Below are positions 16,053 through 25,017 of a DNA stretch of 58,330 bases, piece by piece. The notes below the pieces were generated by a model. It worked only from the letters and a program-made list of their open reading frames with translations. It ran no database searches and was not told the DNA's origin. Both the position numbers and the translations under genes were made by a program. The first letter of the stretch is position 1, and each line of letters begins with the position of its first letter. This stretch comes from Gemmatimonadaceae bacterium (GTDB taxonomy: Bacteria; Gemmatimonadota; Gemmatimonadetes; Gemmatimonadales; Gemmatimonadaceae): the NCBI GenBank assembly GCA_024710705.1, contig JANJUF010000137.1:1-58330 (forward strand), given 5' to 3'.

Positions 16053-17698
16053 AACCACTGCGCATCCGTGCCCACCGACGCGTCAGCCAACGCGCGTTCG
16101 ACCTCGTGGCGTCAGGACTGGCCCTGGTCTGCGTTGCGCCGCTGCTGCTGCTGGCAGCGTTCGGCATCAAGCTGGCCGACCCTGGACCGGTGCTGTATCG
16201 GGCGCAGCGAGTCGGACGCAACGGCCGACCGTTCACGATGCTGAAGCTCCGGACGATGCGGGTGCGCGACGCCGCTGGGCCCCGCGTCACGGTGCCGAAC
16301 GACACGCGCGTCTTTCCCTTCGGCGACTGGCTCCGGCGTACCAAGATAGACGAATTGCCGCAACTGGTGAACATCCTGCGCGGGGAGATGTCCGTCATCG
16401 GTCCGCGTCCGGAGGACCCGGCGCTTCTCGCCGCTGCGGATCCCGCATTGGTCACCGAGGTCCTCAAGGTGCGGCCCGGGCTGGCCGGGCCAGGCGCGCT
16501 CTTTCAGGATGCGTTCGACGAGCCGATGCCGGGTGACGACGATCCCGACGGCACGTACGTGCGCACGCTCCTGACCACGAAGCTCCGACTCGACCTCGAG
16601 TACGTTCGGCACGCATCACTGGCCTACGACCTGCGGCTCATCGCCCGCACGATCGGCGTCATCGTCGGTCGTCTCGTGGGGCGACGACAGTTCCGCGAGC
16701 CACCAGAGCTCGTGGCGGTACGGCAGTCACAACCTCCGGCGCCGTTGACGTCGCTGTCACGCGGCGCCCTCGTCCTCGGCATTGCCACGGTGGGCCTCGC
16801 CGCCTGCGGCGAGGCCCACGACCTCGCACTCCCGACCTGGCGCAACGACCCCGACGCGATCGTGCTGGTCGGTGCGGGCGACATCAGCGATTGCTCATCG
16901 GCCGATTCGCACACCGCCGCGCTCCTGGATTCCATCCCGGGCACCGTGTTCACCACCGGCGACCACGCCTATCCCGATGGGTCGCCCGAGCGGTTCCAAC
17001 GATGCTTTGAGCCGACGTGGGGACGGCACCGCGATCGCATGCGCCCGTCCCCCGGCAACCGTGACTATTTCACGGCGCACGCCGCCGGATACTTCGCCTA
17101 TTTCGGCGAACGGGCCGGCGCACCCGATCGGGGCTATTACGCGTACCGACTGGGCGCGTGGCGCGTCTTCGCGCTGAACAGCGAGATCCCGATGCATGCG
17201 GGGTCACGGCAGTTCGCGTGGTTGCGCGACCAGCTCGCGCTCACGCCCGAGTCCTGCATCCTGGCGTACTGGCACCGACCGCGCTTCAGTTCCGGCGCCT
17301 CGCACGGCAGTGACACCACATCCGCAGACGTCTGGAGCGCGCTGTACGCCGCCGGTGCCGACATCGTGCTTGCCGGCCACGAGCATTTCTACGAGCGGTT
17401 CGCGCCCCAGACGCCTGCCGGTGTGCGGGACGACGCCCATGGCATTCGCCAGATCACCGTCGGGACGGGTGGAGCCGAGCGCTACCGCTTCGGCCGTCGC
17501 GCACCCCACAGCGAAGTGCGCCGGACCGGCACGCCGGGCGTGCTGGCACTGCGCCTCGCGGACGGCGGCTATGAGTGGCAGTTCGTCCGCGCCGGTCGCG
17601 GTGCGTTCGCCGACTCCGGCCGCGCCGACTGTCACCCGGCCCCCGCGACGCGTACCCGTGAAATCGCCAGCCATCGGCGTCCGATGGAGGCACGATGA
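16049..17698 (+). CDS. Fusion: sugar-phosphate priming transferase and metallophosphoesterase
   Basis: 549 residues, two enzymes in one frame. Residues 1-200 are a short monotopic phosphoglycosyl transferase (one membrane helix LALVCVAPLLLLAAFGIKL, then LYRAQRVGRNG, KLRTMR, TKIDELPQLVNIL, VIGPRPE), which loads the first sugar phosphate onto undecaprenyl phosphate. A second hydrophobic stretch ending in LAAC (near residue 250) looks like a lipoprotein signal. Residues 265-520 are a calcineurin-like phosphoesterase of the purple-acid-phosphatase type: GAGDISD, TGDHAY, GNRD where GNHE/GNHD is usual, YWHRP and AGHEHFYER. The ATG at 16049 overlaps the previous stop (ATGA). A GTG inside ELVAVRQ could start a separate phosphatase. 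I see no frameshift sign. Confidence 0.88.
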   Translation: MKPLRIRAHRRVSQRAFDLVASGLALVCVAPLLLLAAFGIKLADPGPVLYRAQRVGRNGRPFTMLKLRTMRVRDAAGPRVTVPNDTRVFPFGDWLRRTKIDELPQLVNILRGEMSVIGPRPEDPALLAAADPALVTEVLKVRPGLAGPGALFQDAFDEPMPGDDDPDGTYVRTLLTTKLRLDLEYVRHASLAYDLRLIARTIGVIVGRLVGRRQFREPPELVAVRQSQPPAPLTSLSRGALVLGIATVGLAACGEAHDLALPTWRNDPDAIVLVGAGDISDCSSADSHTAALLDSIPGTVFTTGDHAYPDGSPERFQRCFEPTWGRHRDRMRPSPGNRDYFTAHAAGYFAYFGERAGAPDRGYYAYRLGAWRVFALNSEIPMHAGSRQFAWLRDQLALTPESCILAYWHRPRFSSGASHGSDTTSADVWSALYAAGADIVLAGHEHFYERFAPQTPAGVRDDAHGIRQITVGTGGAERYRFGRRAPHSEVRRTGTPGVLALRLADGGYEWQFVRAGRGAFADSGRADCHPAPATRTREIASHRRPMEAR

Positions 17699-19962
17699 CT
17701 CAGCCCGGCGCACGACTCACGACCCCGCTGCGCGTCCGGGAATGCGGGCCAGACGACCTGGCCCACTGGGACGACGATGTCCGCCGGTTCGCGAATCACC
17801 GCCTCGGGCATACGCGCGCGTGGGTGGACTCACTGCGGAACGCCGGTCTTGGCGAGCCGTTGTTCCTGCGACTGGATAGCGCCGATGGACCGGTCGCCTG
17901 CCTTCCCGGCCTGCTCGTGCGCAAGGCCGGGTGGCGCCTCTTCGGGTCGCCGCTCCCCGGATGGCAGACCTGGAGCATGGGACCCGCCTTCGATCCGGAG
18001 CGCTTCGACGCATCGGAGGCCATACCGCACTTCGTGGCGCACCTGCACGCGCGCGGCGTCCGGCACATGGAGCTGATGCACCCCGATCTCGACGCCTCGA
18101 CGATGACGCGGAACGGATTCCGCAGCGAGGTGGTCGTGACGATGCGCGCACCGCTCTGCCCTGGGGACGAGGAACGCACCTTCGCCCAGTTGGAGCCTAG
18201 CGCGCGCCGGAATGTACGGCGGGCCGAACGCCTCGGGCTCGAGGTCCGATTCGGCGTGGATCCGGACTTCGTCGCCGAGCACTATCGGCAGTTGCAGGCG
18301 GTGTACCGGCGCGGCGGCCACGAGATCCCCTTCACCCAGGACCGATTGCGCGCCGGCATCGCGGCCATGCAGGCCGTCGGCGCCCTCGACGCCGTCTCGG
18401 TCTTCCTGCCGTCCAGTGACGTGCGCATCGCCACCGGCACGTTCATGCGCGAGGGCCGCGAGTTGCTGCTCTGGATGTGGGCACACTCCGAACGGCATCG
18501 CTGGTACCGCGCGACGGAACTGATGACTTGGCGCGTGATGCAGCGCGCGCTGGCGGCCGGCTGCGAGACCTTCGACCTCATGGGGCGCGGTGAGTTCAAG
18601 GGGAAGTTCGGGGCGATCCCCGATGCCACGAAGCGGCGCTGGATCCGCAGCGACAGTTTCGTGCTGACCGCCGCACGTCCGGTGGCCAAGGCGCTGCATC
18701 GCACGCAACAGGTCGTCCGCGGCCGGCTGCTGCGCGGCGCCGGCCTCGCGCGTTCCCGGCGCGCGGAGGCCGACGCCCCGCGCCCGGTGGTCTTGGGCGA
18801 CATAGATCTCGTGCGTGCCCTCGGTTTGGGTGGCCTGCGGGTGGATGTCGTCGCGCCACCGCACGATCCGGCGCGCTACTCGCGCCACACGCACCAGGCA
18901 CTCCCGTGGCATGACCCCCTGCGCGCCCCGGAGTCCCTGATCCGTACGATGCTCCGGCACGCCCAGCGGCAACCGGAACCTCCACCACTCCTGTTCCAGG
19001 ATGACTCGAGCCTGCTTTTCGTCTCGCGCCATCGCGACCGCCTCGCCCAGGCGTTTCGGTTCATCGTACCCGAGGCCGACCTCGTCGAACAACTCGTCGA
19101 CAAGGCTCGCTTCCAGCGCCTCGCCGCCTCGCTCGGACTGCCTGTCCCGGCCGCCGAGCTCCTTGACCCGTCGGGCGTGGGGAGCGCACCCACGCTCTCC
19201 TCACTGCGCCCGCCGTTCGTCCTCAAGCCGCTGGTCCGGCGGCCGCGCGAATGGGATCCGATCGCGCACGGCCAGAAGGCCCTGCTGGTCGAGTCCGCCG
19301 CCGACCTCGCTCGCCTGTGGCCCGCGATTCGGGGCTTCGGCGGTCCGCTCCTTGCCCAGCAACTGATCCCAGGGCCCGAATCGGCAATCGAGAGCTACCA
19401 CATCTATATAGATGCGTCCGGGACGCGCCAGGCAGAGTTCACCGGGCGCAAGCTCCGCACCTACCCTGTCAGGCACGGGGACAGCTCGGCCATTGTCATC
19501 ACCGACGCCGAGGACGTGCGGCAGCTGGGGCGCCGGGTTGCCGAGCGACTTGGCCTCCGCGGCGTCGCCAAGCTCGACTTCAAGCGGCAACCCGACGGCA
19601 GCCTTGCATTGCTGGAGGTCAATCCGCGCTTCACCCTCTGGCATCACCCCGCAGCGGTCGCTGGCGTGAACATCCCGGCACTCGTCGTCGGCGACTTGCT
19701 CGGTCGGGCGGCCCGCCGCCCAGTCGCGGCGGCGCGCGCGGGCGTCCGGTGGTGCAAGCCCTGGACCGACATCGGCGCCGCTCGCGCGGCGGGCATCTCG
19801 ACGGGAACTTGGCTGCGCTGGTGTGCCTCGTGCGACTCCTTGCGGGCCTTTGCGTGGACCGATCCGCTCCCGCTGGTCCTGGCGGCGTGGCACCGACTGG
19901 CGCATCGCGCACCGCGCACAGCTCCGTCGCCCGCCGCCGCGCCGCACGAGGGCGTCGCCTGA
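17695..19962 (+). CDS. Fusion: FemAB-like GNAT acyltransferase and ATP-grasp ligase
   Basis: 755 residues. Residues 1-340 are a GNAT/FemAB-type acyltransferase (SARRNVRRAERLGLEVR, LLLWMWAHSERHRWYRATELMTW, FDLMGRGEFKGKFG), as in enzymes that add amino-acyl groups to cell-wall or polysaccharide precursors. Residues 375-715 are an ATP-grasp domain (VDKARFQRLAASLGLPVPA, RPPFVLKPLVRR, GVAKLDFKRQPDGSLALLEVNPRF with the metal-binding E and N). The pair could activate a carboxylate and transfer it to an amino sugar. Substrate unknown. ATGA overlap upstream, TGATG overlap downstream. Cytoplasmic. Confidence 0.82.
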   Translation: MTQPGARLTTPLRVRECGPDDLAHWDDDVRRFANHRLGHTRAWVDSLRNAGLGEPLFLRLDSADGPVACLPGLLVRKAGWRLFGSPLPGWQTWSMGPAFDPERFDASEAIPHFVAHLHARGVRHMELMHPDLDASTMTRNGFRSEVVVTMRAPLCPGDEERTFAQLEPSARRNVRRAERLGLEVRFGVDPDFVAEHYRQLQAVYRRGGHEIPFTQDRLRAGIAAMQAVGALDAVSVFLPSSDVRIATGTFMREGRELLLWMWAHSERHRWYRATELMTWRVMQRALAAGCETFDLMGRGEFKGKFGAIPDATKRRWIRSDSFVLTAARPVAKALHRTQQVVRGRLLRGAGLARSRRAEADAPRPVVLGDIDLVRALGLGGLRVDVVAPPHDPARYSRHTHQALPWHDPLRAPESLIRTMLRHAQRQPEPPPLLFQDDSSLLFVSRHRDRLAQAFRFIVPEADLVEQLVDKARFQRLAASLGLPVPAAELLDPSGVGSAPTLSSLRPPFVLKPLVRRPREWDPIAHGQKALLVESAADLARLWPAIRGFGGPLLAQQLIPGPESAIESYHIYIDASGTRQAEFTGRKLRTYPVRHGDSSAIVITDAEDVRQLGRRVAERLGLRGVAKLDFKRQPDGSLALLEVNPRFTLWHHPAAVAGVNIPALVVGDLLGRAARRPVAAARAGVRWCKPWTDIGAARAAGISTGTWLRWCASCDSLRAFAWTDPLPLVLAAWHRLAHRAPRTAPSPAAAPHEGVA

Positions 19963-21470
19963 TGCCGCTCTCGCAAGTCGTCACGCCGCGCGAGAACCCG
20001 GCGGTCCTCACGGGGGTGGCACGCCCCGAGCCCATCGGGTGGAGCCTCGCCGCCCGCCTCTGTGCGCATCTGACGCAGGCGGGAGCGAACCCCTGCCTGT
20101 GGAAGCTCGATGCGAAGGCCGGTCGGTTCGAGAGCGGCGAGGGCGACCTCGACCTGCTCGTGGCTCGCGACCGGCTTCCCGCACTCGGCGCGGCGCTGGA
20201 GCCGTTCGGCTTCCGCGCCGGGTGGCCGCGCGGCCCATCCACGCCTGCGATCCTGGACTTCTTCGCCCCGAATCCGAATGTCGGGCGCCTGATCCACCTC
20301 CACGTGCATACGTCGCTGTTCATCGGCAGCGCCGATGGCATGCAGTATCGCATTCCCATGGAGCGCGCGGTGCTCGACGCCGCCGAGCTGCGGGACGGAC
20401 TGCGCGTCGCCTGTCCGGCGCATGCGGTGCTGCTCCACGTCCTGCATCGCACGTTGCGGCACGGGCTGCGCGCCGTCGTCCACCAGCGGGAAGCGCCGTG
20501 GATCCGCGCCGAGGAAACGGCACTCGAAGCGCTCGAGTCGCGCACCGATGGGGCGGCAGTGCACGCGGCGCTCCGCGCACACGTGCCGCTGCTCGACACC
20601 GCGCTCTACGATGCGTGTCGGGCCTCACTCCGCAGCGGCACTGGCGAGCTGACGCGCCTGTTCACCGCACTGCGACTGCGCTGGCGACTGCGAGCGCTGC
20701 AGCGCGAGCCGCTGCTGGCGACCCTGCGGCGCATCGCCGTGCGCATCGGCCGCCGTCACTACGATGCCCTGCGACTGCGGCCGGCGTCGCGCGGCACCGC
20801 GCGGCCCGCCAGTGGTGGCGCCGTCATCGCGCTCGTCGGGCCGGACGGTGACGGCAAGACCACCTGCGCGCATGCGTTGCGGGGATGGCTCGGCGATGCC
20901 TTCGTCGTTCACCACCTGCACCTCGGTCGCCCCCCTCGGGGAGTGCTCACGCTCGGATGCGGCGCGCTGGCCAAGATCACGGCCCGACTGCGCGCCGGCC
21001 GCGCGCGCGGTCCGCTCGCGGCCGTCGACGACCTCGTCCGCCTCGCCCGCATCCTGTGCACGGCGCGGGACCGAGAGCGCGCCGCCCATCGCGCGCATGG
21101 CATCGCCGCCCGCGGCGGCATTGCCATCTGCGAACGGTATCCCATTGACGCCAATGACCCGCTATCCGGGGCAAGCGACGCCCAGGGCGTCGGTGTGGTG
21201 GCGCCGTCCCGACTCGCCACGGCGCTCCGCCGTGCCGAACGACGCTGCTACCAGCGGATGCTTCCGGCCGATCTCACCTTGGTCTTGCGCACCGATCCCG
21301 AGACCGCCGTGCGGCGCAAGCACGACGAACCCGCGGACTACGTCCGGGAGCGCGCCGAACGGCTGTGGAATCGTGGCTGGCAGGGTCCGTCCATCCGGAC
21401 CATCGACGCCTCACGTCCGCTGCCGGCGGTGCTCGGCGAGCTGCGGGATCGCATCTGGGAGCGGCTCTAG
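19962..21470 (+). CDS. Nucleotidyltransferase-like domain fused to a thymidylate-kinase-like P-loop kinase
   Basis: 502 residues. Residues 35-200 resemble a pol-beta-type nucleotidyltransferase (EGDLDLLVARDRLPALGAAL keeps the paired aspartates), seen in loci for surface polysaccharides. Residues 285-500 are a P-loop kinase with GPDGDGKTT near residue 293, an ICERYP motif like the DR-Y of thymidylate kinases, and a lid-like RRKHDEPADYVRERAE. It likely phosphorylates a nucleotide or sugar-like substrate for the polymer; what it acts on cannot be told. ATG 19962 overlaps the preceding stop by one base. Confidence 0.75.
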   Translation: MPLSQVVTPRENPAVLTGVARPEPIGWSLAARLCAHLTQAGANPCLWKLDAKAGRFESGEGDLDLLVARDRLPALGAALEPFGFRAGWPRGPSTPAILDFFAPNPNVGRLIHLHVHTSLFIGSADGMQYRIPMERAVLDAAELRDGLRVACPAHAVLLHVLHRTLRHGLRAVVHQREAPWIRAEETALEALESRTDGAAVHAALRAHVPLLDTALYDACRASLRSGTGELTRLFTALRLRWRLRALQREPLLATLRRIAVRIGRRHYDALRLRPASRGTARPASGGAVIALVGPDGDGKTTCAHALRGWLGDAFVVHHLHLGRPPRGVLTLGCGALAKITARLRAGRARGPLAAVDDLVRLARILCTARDRERAAHRAHGIAARGGIAICERYPIDANDPLSGASDAQGVGVVAPSRLATALRRAERRCYQRMLPADLTLVLRTDPETAVRRKHDEPADYVRERAERLWNRGWQGPSIRTIDASRPLPAVLGELRDRIWERL

Positions 21471-22163
21471 ATGACCGCGCCCGCTCGCGTCGTCGAGTTG
21501 ATCGGTCCGGCCGGCAGCGGGAAGAGCACGCTGGTGCGGACATTGTCGCGCCGCTTCGATCGCGTTCCGGTGCGGCACAGCCGTAGCCCCGACGGAACGT
21601 TGGGGCTCTGGGGCCAGCCCCGAAGCCTGCTGCTCCGCGGCGCCGTCGGGCTCCTTCCGCTGGCATTCACGACGCTCCTCGAGGGGCGACCGCTGCGGCC
21701 GAGTGAGTTCGCGCACATGGTGCGGATTGACGCACTCACGCGCCGCCTGCGCCGGGCGCGTCGCGACGCCGCCTTGCTCATCGACGAGGGGGCGGTGTTC
21801 GGCCTCACCTGGCTTCGCGTCACCTACGGCGCTGGGCGCAGCAGGGCCCGCGACGCCTGGTGCGCTCGGACCGTCGCTGAGTGGGCGCGCACGCTCACCG
21901 CCGTGGTCCAGCTCGACGCCGCCGACGACGAGCTCGCCCGACGCATTCGGGGCCGCGCGAAGTCGCATCCGGTCAAGGACGCCACCGACGAGGAGATCCG
22001 GCGATTCTCGGCCGTGTTTCGCCGGTGCTTCGCCGAGGTGCTGCACGAGCTTCGCAATGCACGCCCGGTACCGGTGGTCCGGTTGCGCACGGACGTGGAT
22101 CCGCCAGAGCATCTTGTCGCCAGCGTCTCCCGTGCCCTGGAGCGAGCGCCACATGCCCGCTGA
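21471..22163 (+). CDS. P-loop NTPase, small-molecule kinase-like
   Basis: 230 residues, starting on the base after the preceding stop. The Walker A GPAGSGKST is at residues 12-20, and ALLIDEGAVFGL around residue 102 is a probable Walker B. A lid-like segment RRIRGRAKSHPVKDATDEEIRRF follows, common in kinases of polysaccharide gene clusters. No exact family is recognised. Together with the preceding gene it gives two consecutive kinases. Ends 11 bases inside the flippase gene, so translation is probably coupled. Confidence 0.75.
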   Translation: MTAPARVVELIGPAGSGKSTLVRTLSRRFDRVPVRHSRSPDGTLGLWGQPRSLLLRGAVGLLPLAFTTLLEGRPLRPSEFAHMVRIDALTRRLRRARRDAALLIDEGAVFGLTWLRVTYGAGRSRARDAWCARTVAEWARTLTAVVQLDAADDELARRIRGRAKSHPVKDATDEEIRRFSAVFRRCFAEVLHELRNARPVPVVRLRTDVDPPEHLVASVSRALERAPHAR

Positions 22164-23751
22164 CGCCGGCAGCGCCACCATGCTCGCGCCGGGCCCTGCG
22201 ATGCCGTCGGCTCGGCCTGTCACCGAGCCGACGCTGACGGCGCTGGCCGGTCGCAACGCCAGCGCCGCACTGGTGGACTATGCGGTGCGGCTGGTAGCGG
22301 GGCTGGTCGTCACCCCCATCCTCGTGCGCGGCCTTGGGCCGACCGTCTTCGGGGTGTGGGAGATGCTGCAGCGCCTCGGCGGCTACGTGACGGCGACCGA
22401 CGGTCGGCCCACGGAGTCGTTGCGGCTGGTCATCGCGCAAGCCAACGCAACGCACGACAGCGACGCCAAGCGCCGCCTCGTCGGTGCGGCGCTGGTCGTC
22501 TGGGCGATCCTGATCCCGCTCGTCGGCACGGTCGGCGGCGTCCTCATCTACTGGGCGCCACACCTCGTGGGGACCGAGGTCGTGTCGAGCGCGACGATCC
22601 GCATCGCCGCCGTCCTGTTGGTCGCCACGGCGCTCCTCGGCGCACTCGCCTCCGTGCCCGAGTCGGTACTGCGCGGGATGAACCTCGGATACACGCGCAT
22701 CGGCCTGCAGTCGGGCTTGCACGTGCTGGGCGCGGGTCTCGCCGCCACGGCCGTGTGGGCGGGCACCGGCCTGCGCGGACTCGGCGCCGCGACGTTGGCC
22801 GTATCGCTGCTGACGGGACTCTGCTTCTGGGCTCTCGTGCGGAGCCGCGTCCCGTGGTTCGGCGCGAGCCGTCCGCAGCGCACTGACGTACGCACCTTGC
22901 TCTCGATCAGCGCCTGGCTGACGGTCGGGGATCTGATCGCGAAGCTCCTGCTCGCCAGCGACGTCATCATCCTCGGCGCGGTCCTCGCCCCGGCGCTCGT
23001 CACGTCGTACGTCCTCACCGGGTATGCGGCGCGAGTCGCCGTCGGCGTCCACGTGTTCACGGCGGGCGAGACATTGCCGGGCATCGGCGCCTGCCTCGGA
23101 CGGGCGGAGTACGCCCGTGCGCGCGCGGCACGCCGCGAACTCCTGGCGATGACGTGGCTCTACGCCACCGTGGCCGGCACGGTGATTCTCTTGTGGAATC
23201 GCACGTTCCTCGGGCTCTGGGTTGGCGAGTCCCTGTACGCGGGTCCGCTGGTGGATGCGCTCCTCGTGCTGATTGCCGTGCAGACCGCGTTCATCCGCCT
23301 CGACTCCGGCATGATTGACGCGGCGCTGCGTCCGCGCGCCCGTGTCGGCGTCGGGGCGGCCGCCGCGGCAGTCACGCTCTCCCTCGGCATCGTCCTCACG
23401 GCACGGTGGGGAATGGCCGGGCTGTGCGCCGCCGTGCTGTCGGGACGGATGATTCAGACCTTCACCTATCCCCTGGTCGTGGAGCGCGCCTTCCGCCGTG
23501 GCGAGGACGCGAGCGCCGAGTCGCCTGCGTTGGCGTGGCGCGCCGCACTCACGACCGTGCTGCTGTTCTCCGCCGCTTCGCTGGGTGCGCGCACGCTCGC
23601 GGCACCGGGATGGATGGCCTTCGCCTGCGGCGCCGCCATCAGCGTCCCGTGCATCGGTGTGACGGCGTGGTTCCTCGGCCTCCCGCGGGTGACGCGCTCC
23701 GCGATTGCCCGTCGCCTTCCCTTCCGTCGCAACCCCGGGACTCGGCAATGA
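22153..23751 (+). CDS. Lipid-linked oligosaccharide flippase (MOP/Wzx-like)
   Basis: 532 residues with about 12-14 hydrophobic helices. The first contains YAVRLVAGLVVTPILVRGLGPTVFG, the typical beginning of polysaccharide flippases (helix, then GLGPxxFG). VPESVLRGMNLGYTRIGLQ and AVGVHVFTAGETLPG are further family-like blocks. It should move undecaprenyl-linked repeat units across the inner membrane after the priming transferase and glycosyltransferases have built them. The ATG at 22153 overlaps the kinase gene; a later Met at residue 10 is possible. Confidence 0.88.
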   Translation: MPADAGSATMLAPGPAMPSARPVTEPTLTALAGRNASAALVDYAVRLVAGLVVTPILVRGLGPTVFGVWEMLQRLGGYVTATDGRPTESLRLVIAQANATHDSDAKRRLVGAALVVWAILIPLVGTVGGVLIYWAPHLVGTEVVSSATIRIAAVLLVATALLGALASVPESVLRGMNLGYTRIGLQSGLHVLGAGLAATAVWAGTGLRGLGAATLAVSLLTGLCFWALVRSRVPWFGASRPQRTDVRTLLSISAWLTVGDLIAKLLLASDVIILGAVLAPALVTSYVLTGYAARVAVGVHVFTAGETLPGIGACLGRAEYARARAARRELLAMTWLYATVAGTVILLWNRTFLGLWVGESLYAGPLVDALLVLIAVQTAFIRLDSGMIDAALRPRARVGVGAAAAAVTLSLGIVLTARWGMAGLCAAVLSGRMIQTFTYPLVVERAFRRGEDASAESPALAWRAALTTVLLFSAASLGARTLAAPGWMAFACGAAISVPCIGVTAWFLGLPRVTRSAIARRLPFRRNPGTRQ

Positions 23752-25016
23752 CCATCGCCGTGCACTCGCACCGCCGTTGGCCCATCGCCTCCACCGCGGC
23801 GGCGGAGCGCCGGATTGACGTGCACGCGGCCGTCCGGGTCGCATTGGTCCTCTTCGTGGCCTCGATTCCCTTCGACATGCCCGCGGTGAAGACCCCGATG
23901 GAGATTCCCACCCTCACCGCCCTGCTGCTGCTTGGCGCCACGGTGCTCGATGCCCGGCGCTGCTACCGCCGCATCCCGGCGGCGCTCGTGGCCTTCGGCG
24001 TGTACCTCTGGGTGTTCGTGCTGGCGTTCGCCATCGCCGAGGGGTCCCAGCGGCAGCTCGCCGCGCGACTGTTCATCAACATGGTGATCGTGACGCAGCT
24101 GTTCTGGGTGATGGTGAACGTGCTCACCGACCCTCGCGCCCTGCGGGCCGCCCTGTTCGCGTTCGTCCTCGCCTGCGGCGTCCGTGCGGCGATCCAGCTC
24201 CTCGGGATCGGCACCGATGCCACCGCCGTCTGGACCGGCGGCGAGCGCGTGACCGTCTTCGGGCAGAACGCCAATCTCAGCGCCATCATCCTGGCGGCGG
24301 GCCTGGTGGCGGCGCTGGGCACGCTGCAGCGCGCCCTGGCACCGCCGCGGTTGATCCGTCTCGCCGCGCTGCCGATTGCCCTGGCCTGCGGCGCAGCCAT
24401 CATCGAGTCGGGCTCGCGCGGCGGCCTCCTCTGTGCCACGGCCGGCCTCGCCACCTTCGGCTTGCGCGGCGCCACGGTCGGTGCGCGCCTCCGCAATACC
24501 ATCGTGATGGCGACGGGGCTGTGCGTGTTGGCGGCGGGCGCGTGGCGTTCGGACATGATGCGCCACCGTCTCGAGGAGTCGGCGCAGGACGGGCGCCTCG
24601 CTGGGCGCGAACTCATCTATCCCGCGGCCATCGCCATGTTCGCCGCGCGTCCGTATCTCGGCTGGGGCCCGATCGAGAACCAAGTGGAGATCGCCCGCCG
24701 CATCCAGGAACGCGACCTGCCGCGGCGTGACGCCCACAATCTGCTGCTCGAGCTCCTGACGTCGGTCGGCGTCGTGGGAGCCCTGCCCTTCGCGGTCGGC
24801 CTCGCCCTCGCCCTCGGCGCGGCCTGGAGCGTGCGCACCGGCCCCGCCGGACCGCTACCGCTCGGCATGCTGCTCGCCGTACTCGCCGGCACCATCAGCG
24901 GCACGTGGATCGCCGCCAAGGTCCTCTGGTTCGCGCTCGCGCTGGCGGTCGCGGAATCCGTCGCGCAGGCGGATCGCGAACGGTGGTCTCACCTCGCGCC
25001 GGCGGGGACGTACTGA
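23748..25016 (+). CDS. O-antigen ligase/polymerase-like membrane protein (Wzy type)
   Basis: 422 residues with about ten hydrophobic helices. Residues 195-235 hold FGQNANLSAIILAAGL and then IIESGSRGG, and HNLLLELLTSVGVVGALPF near residue 330 carries the conserved His in the periplasmic loop of the Wzy_C family. With Wzx-, Wzc- and Wza-like genes around it, this is the likely polymerase of a Wzx/Wzy pathway, although ligases share the fold. ATGA overlap with the flippase. Confidence 0.85.
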   Translation: MTIAVHSHRRWPIASTAAAERRIDVHAAVRVALVLFVASIPFDMPAVKTPMEIPTLTALLLLGATVLDARRCYRRIPAALVAFGVYLWVFVLAFAIAEGSQRQLAARLFINMVIVTQLFWVMVNVLTDPRALRAALFAFVLACGVRAAIQLLGIGTDATAVWTGGERVTVFGQNANLSAIILAAGLVAALGTLQRALAPPRLIRLAALPIALACGAAIIESGSRGGLLCATAGLATFGLRGATVGARLRNTIVMATGLCVLAAGAWRSDMMRHRLEESAQDGRLAGRELIYPAAIAMFAARPYLGWGPIENQVEIARRIQERDLPRRDAHNLLLELLTSVGVVGALPFAVGLALALGAAWSVRTGPAGPLPLGMLLAVLAGTISGTWIAAKVLWFALALAVAESVAQADRERWSHLAPAGTY

Positions 25017-25017
25017 G

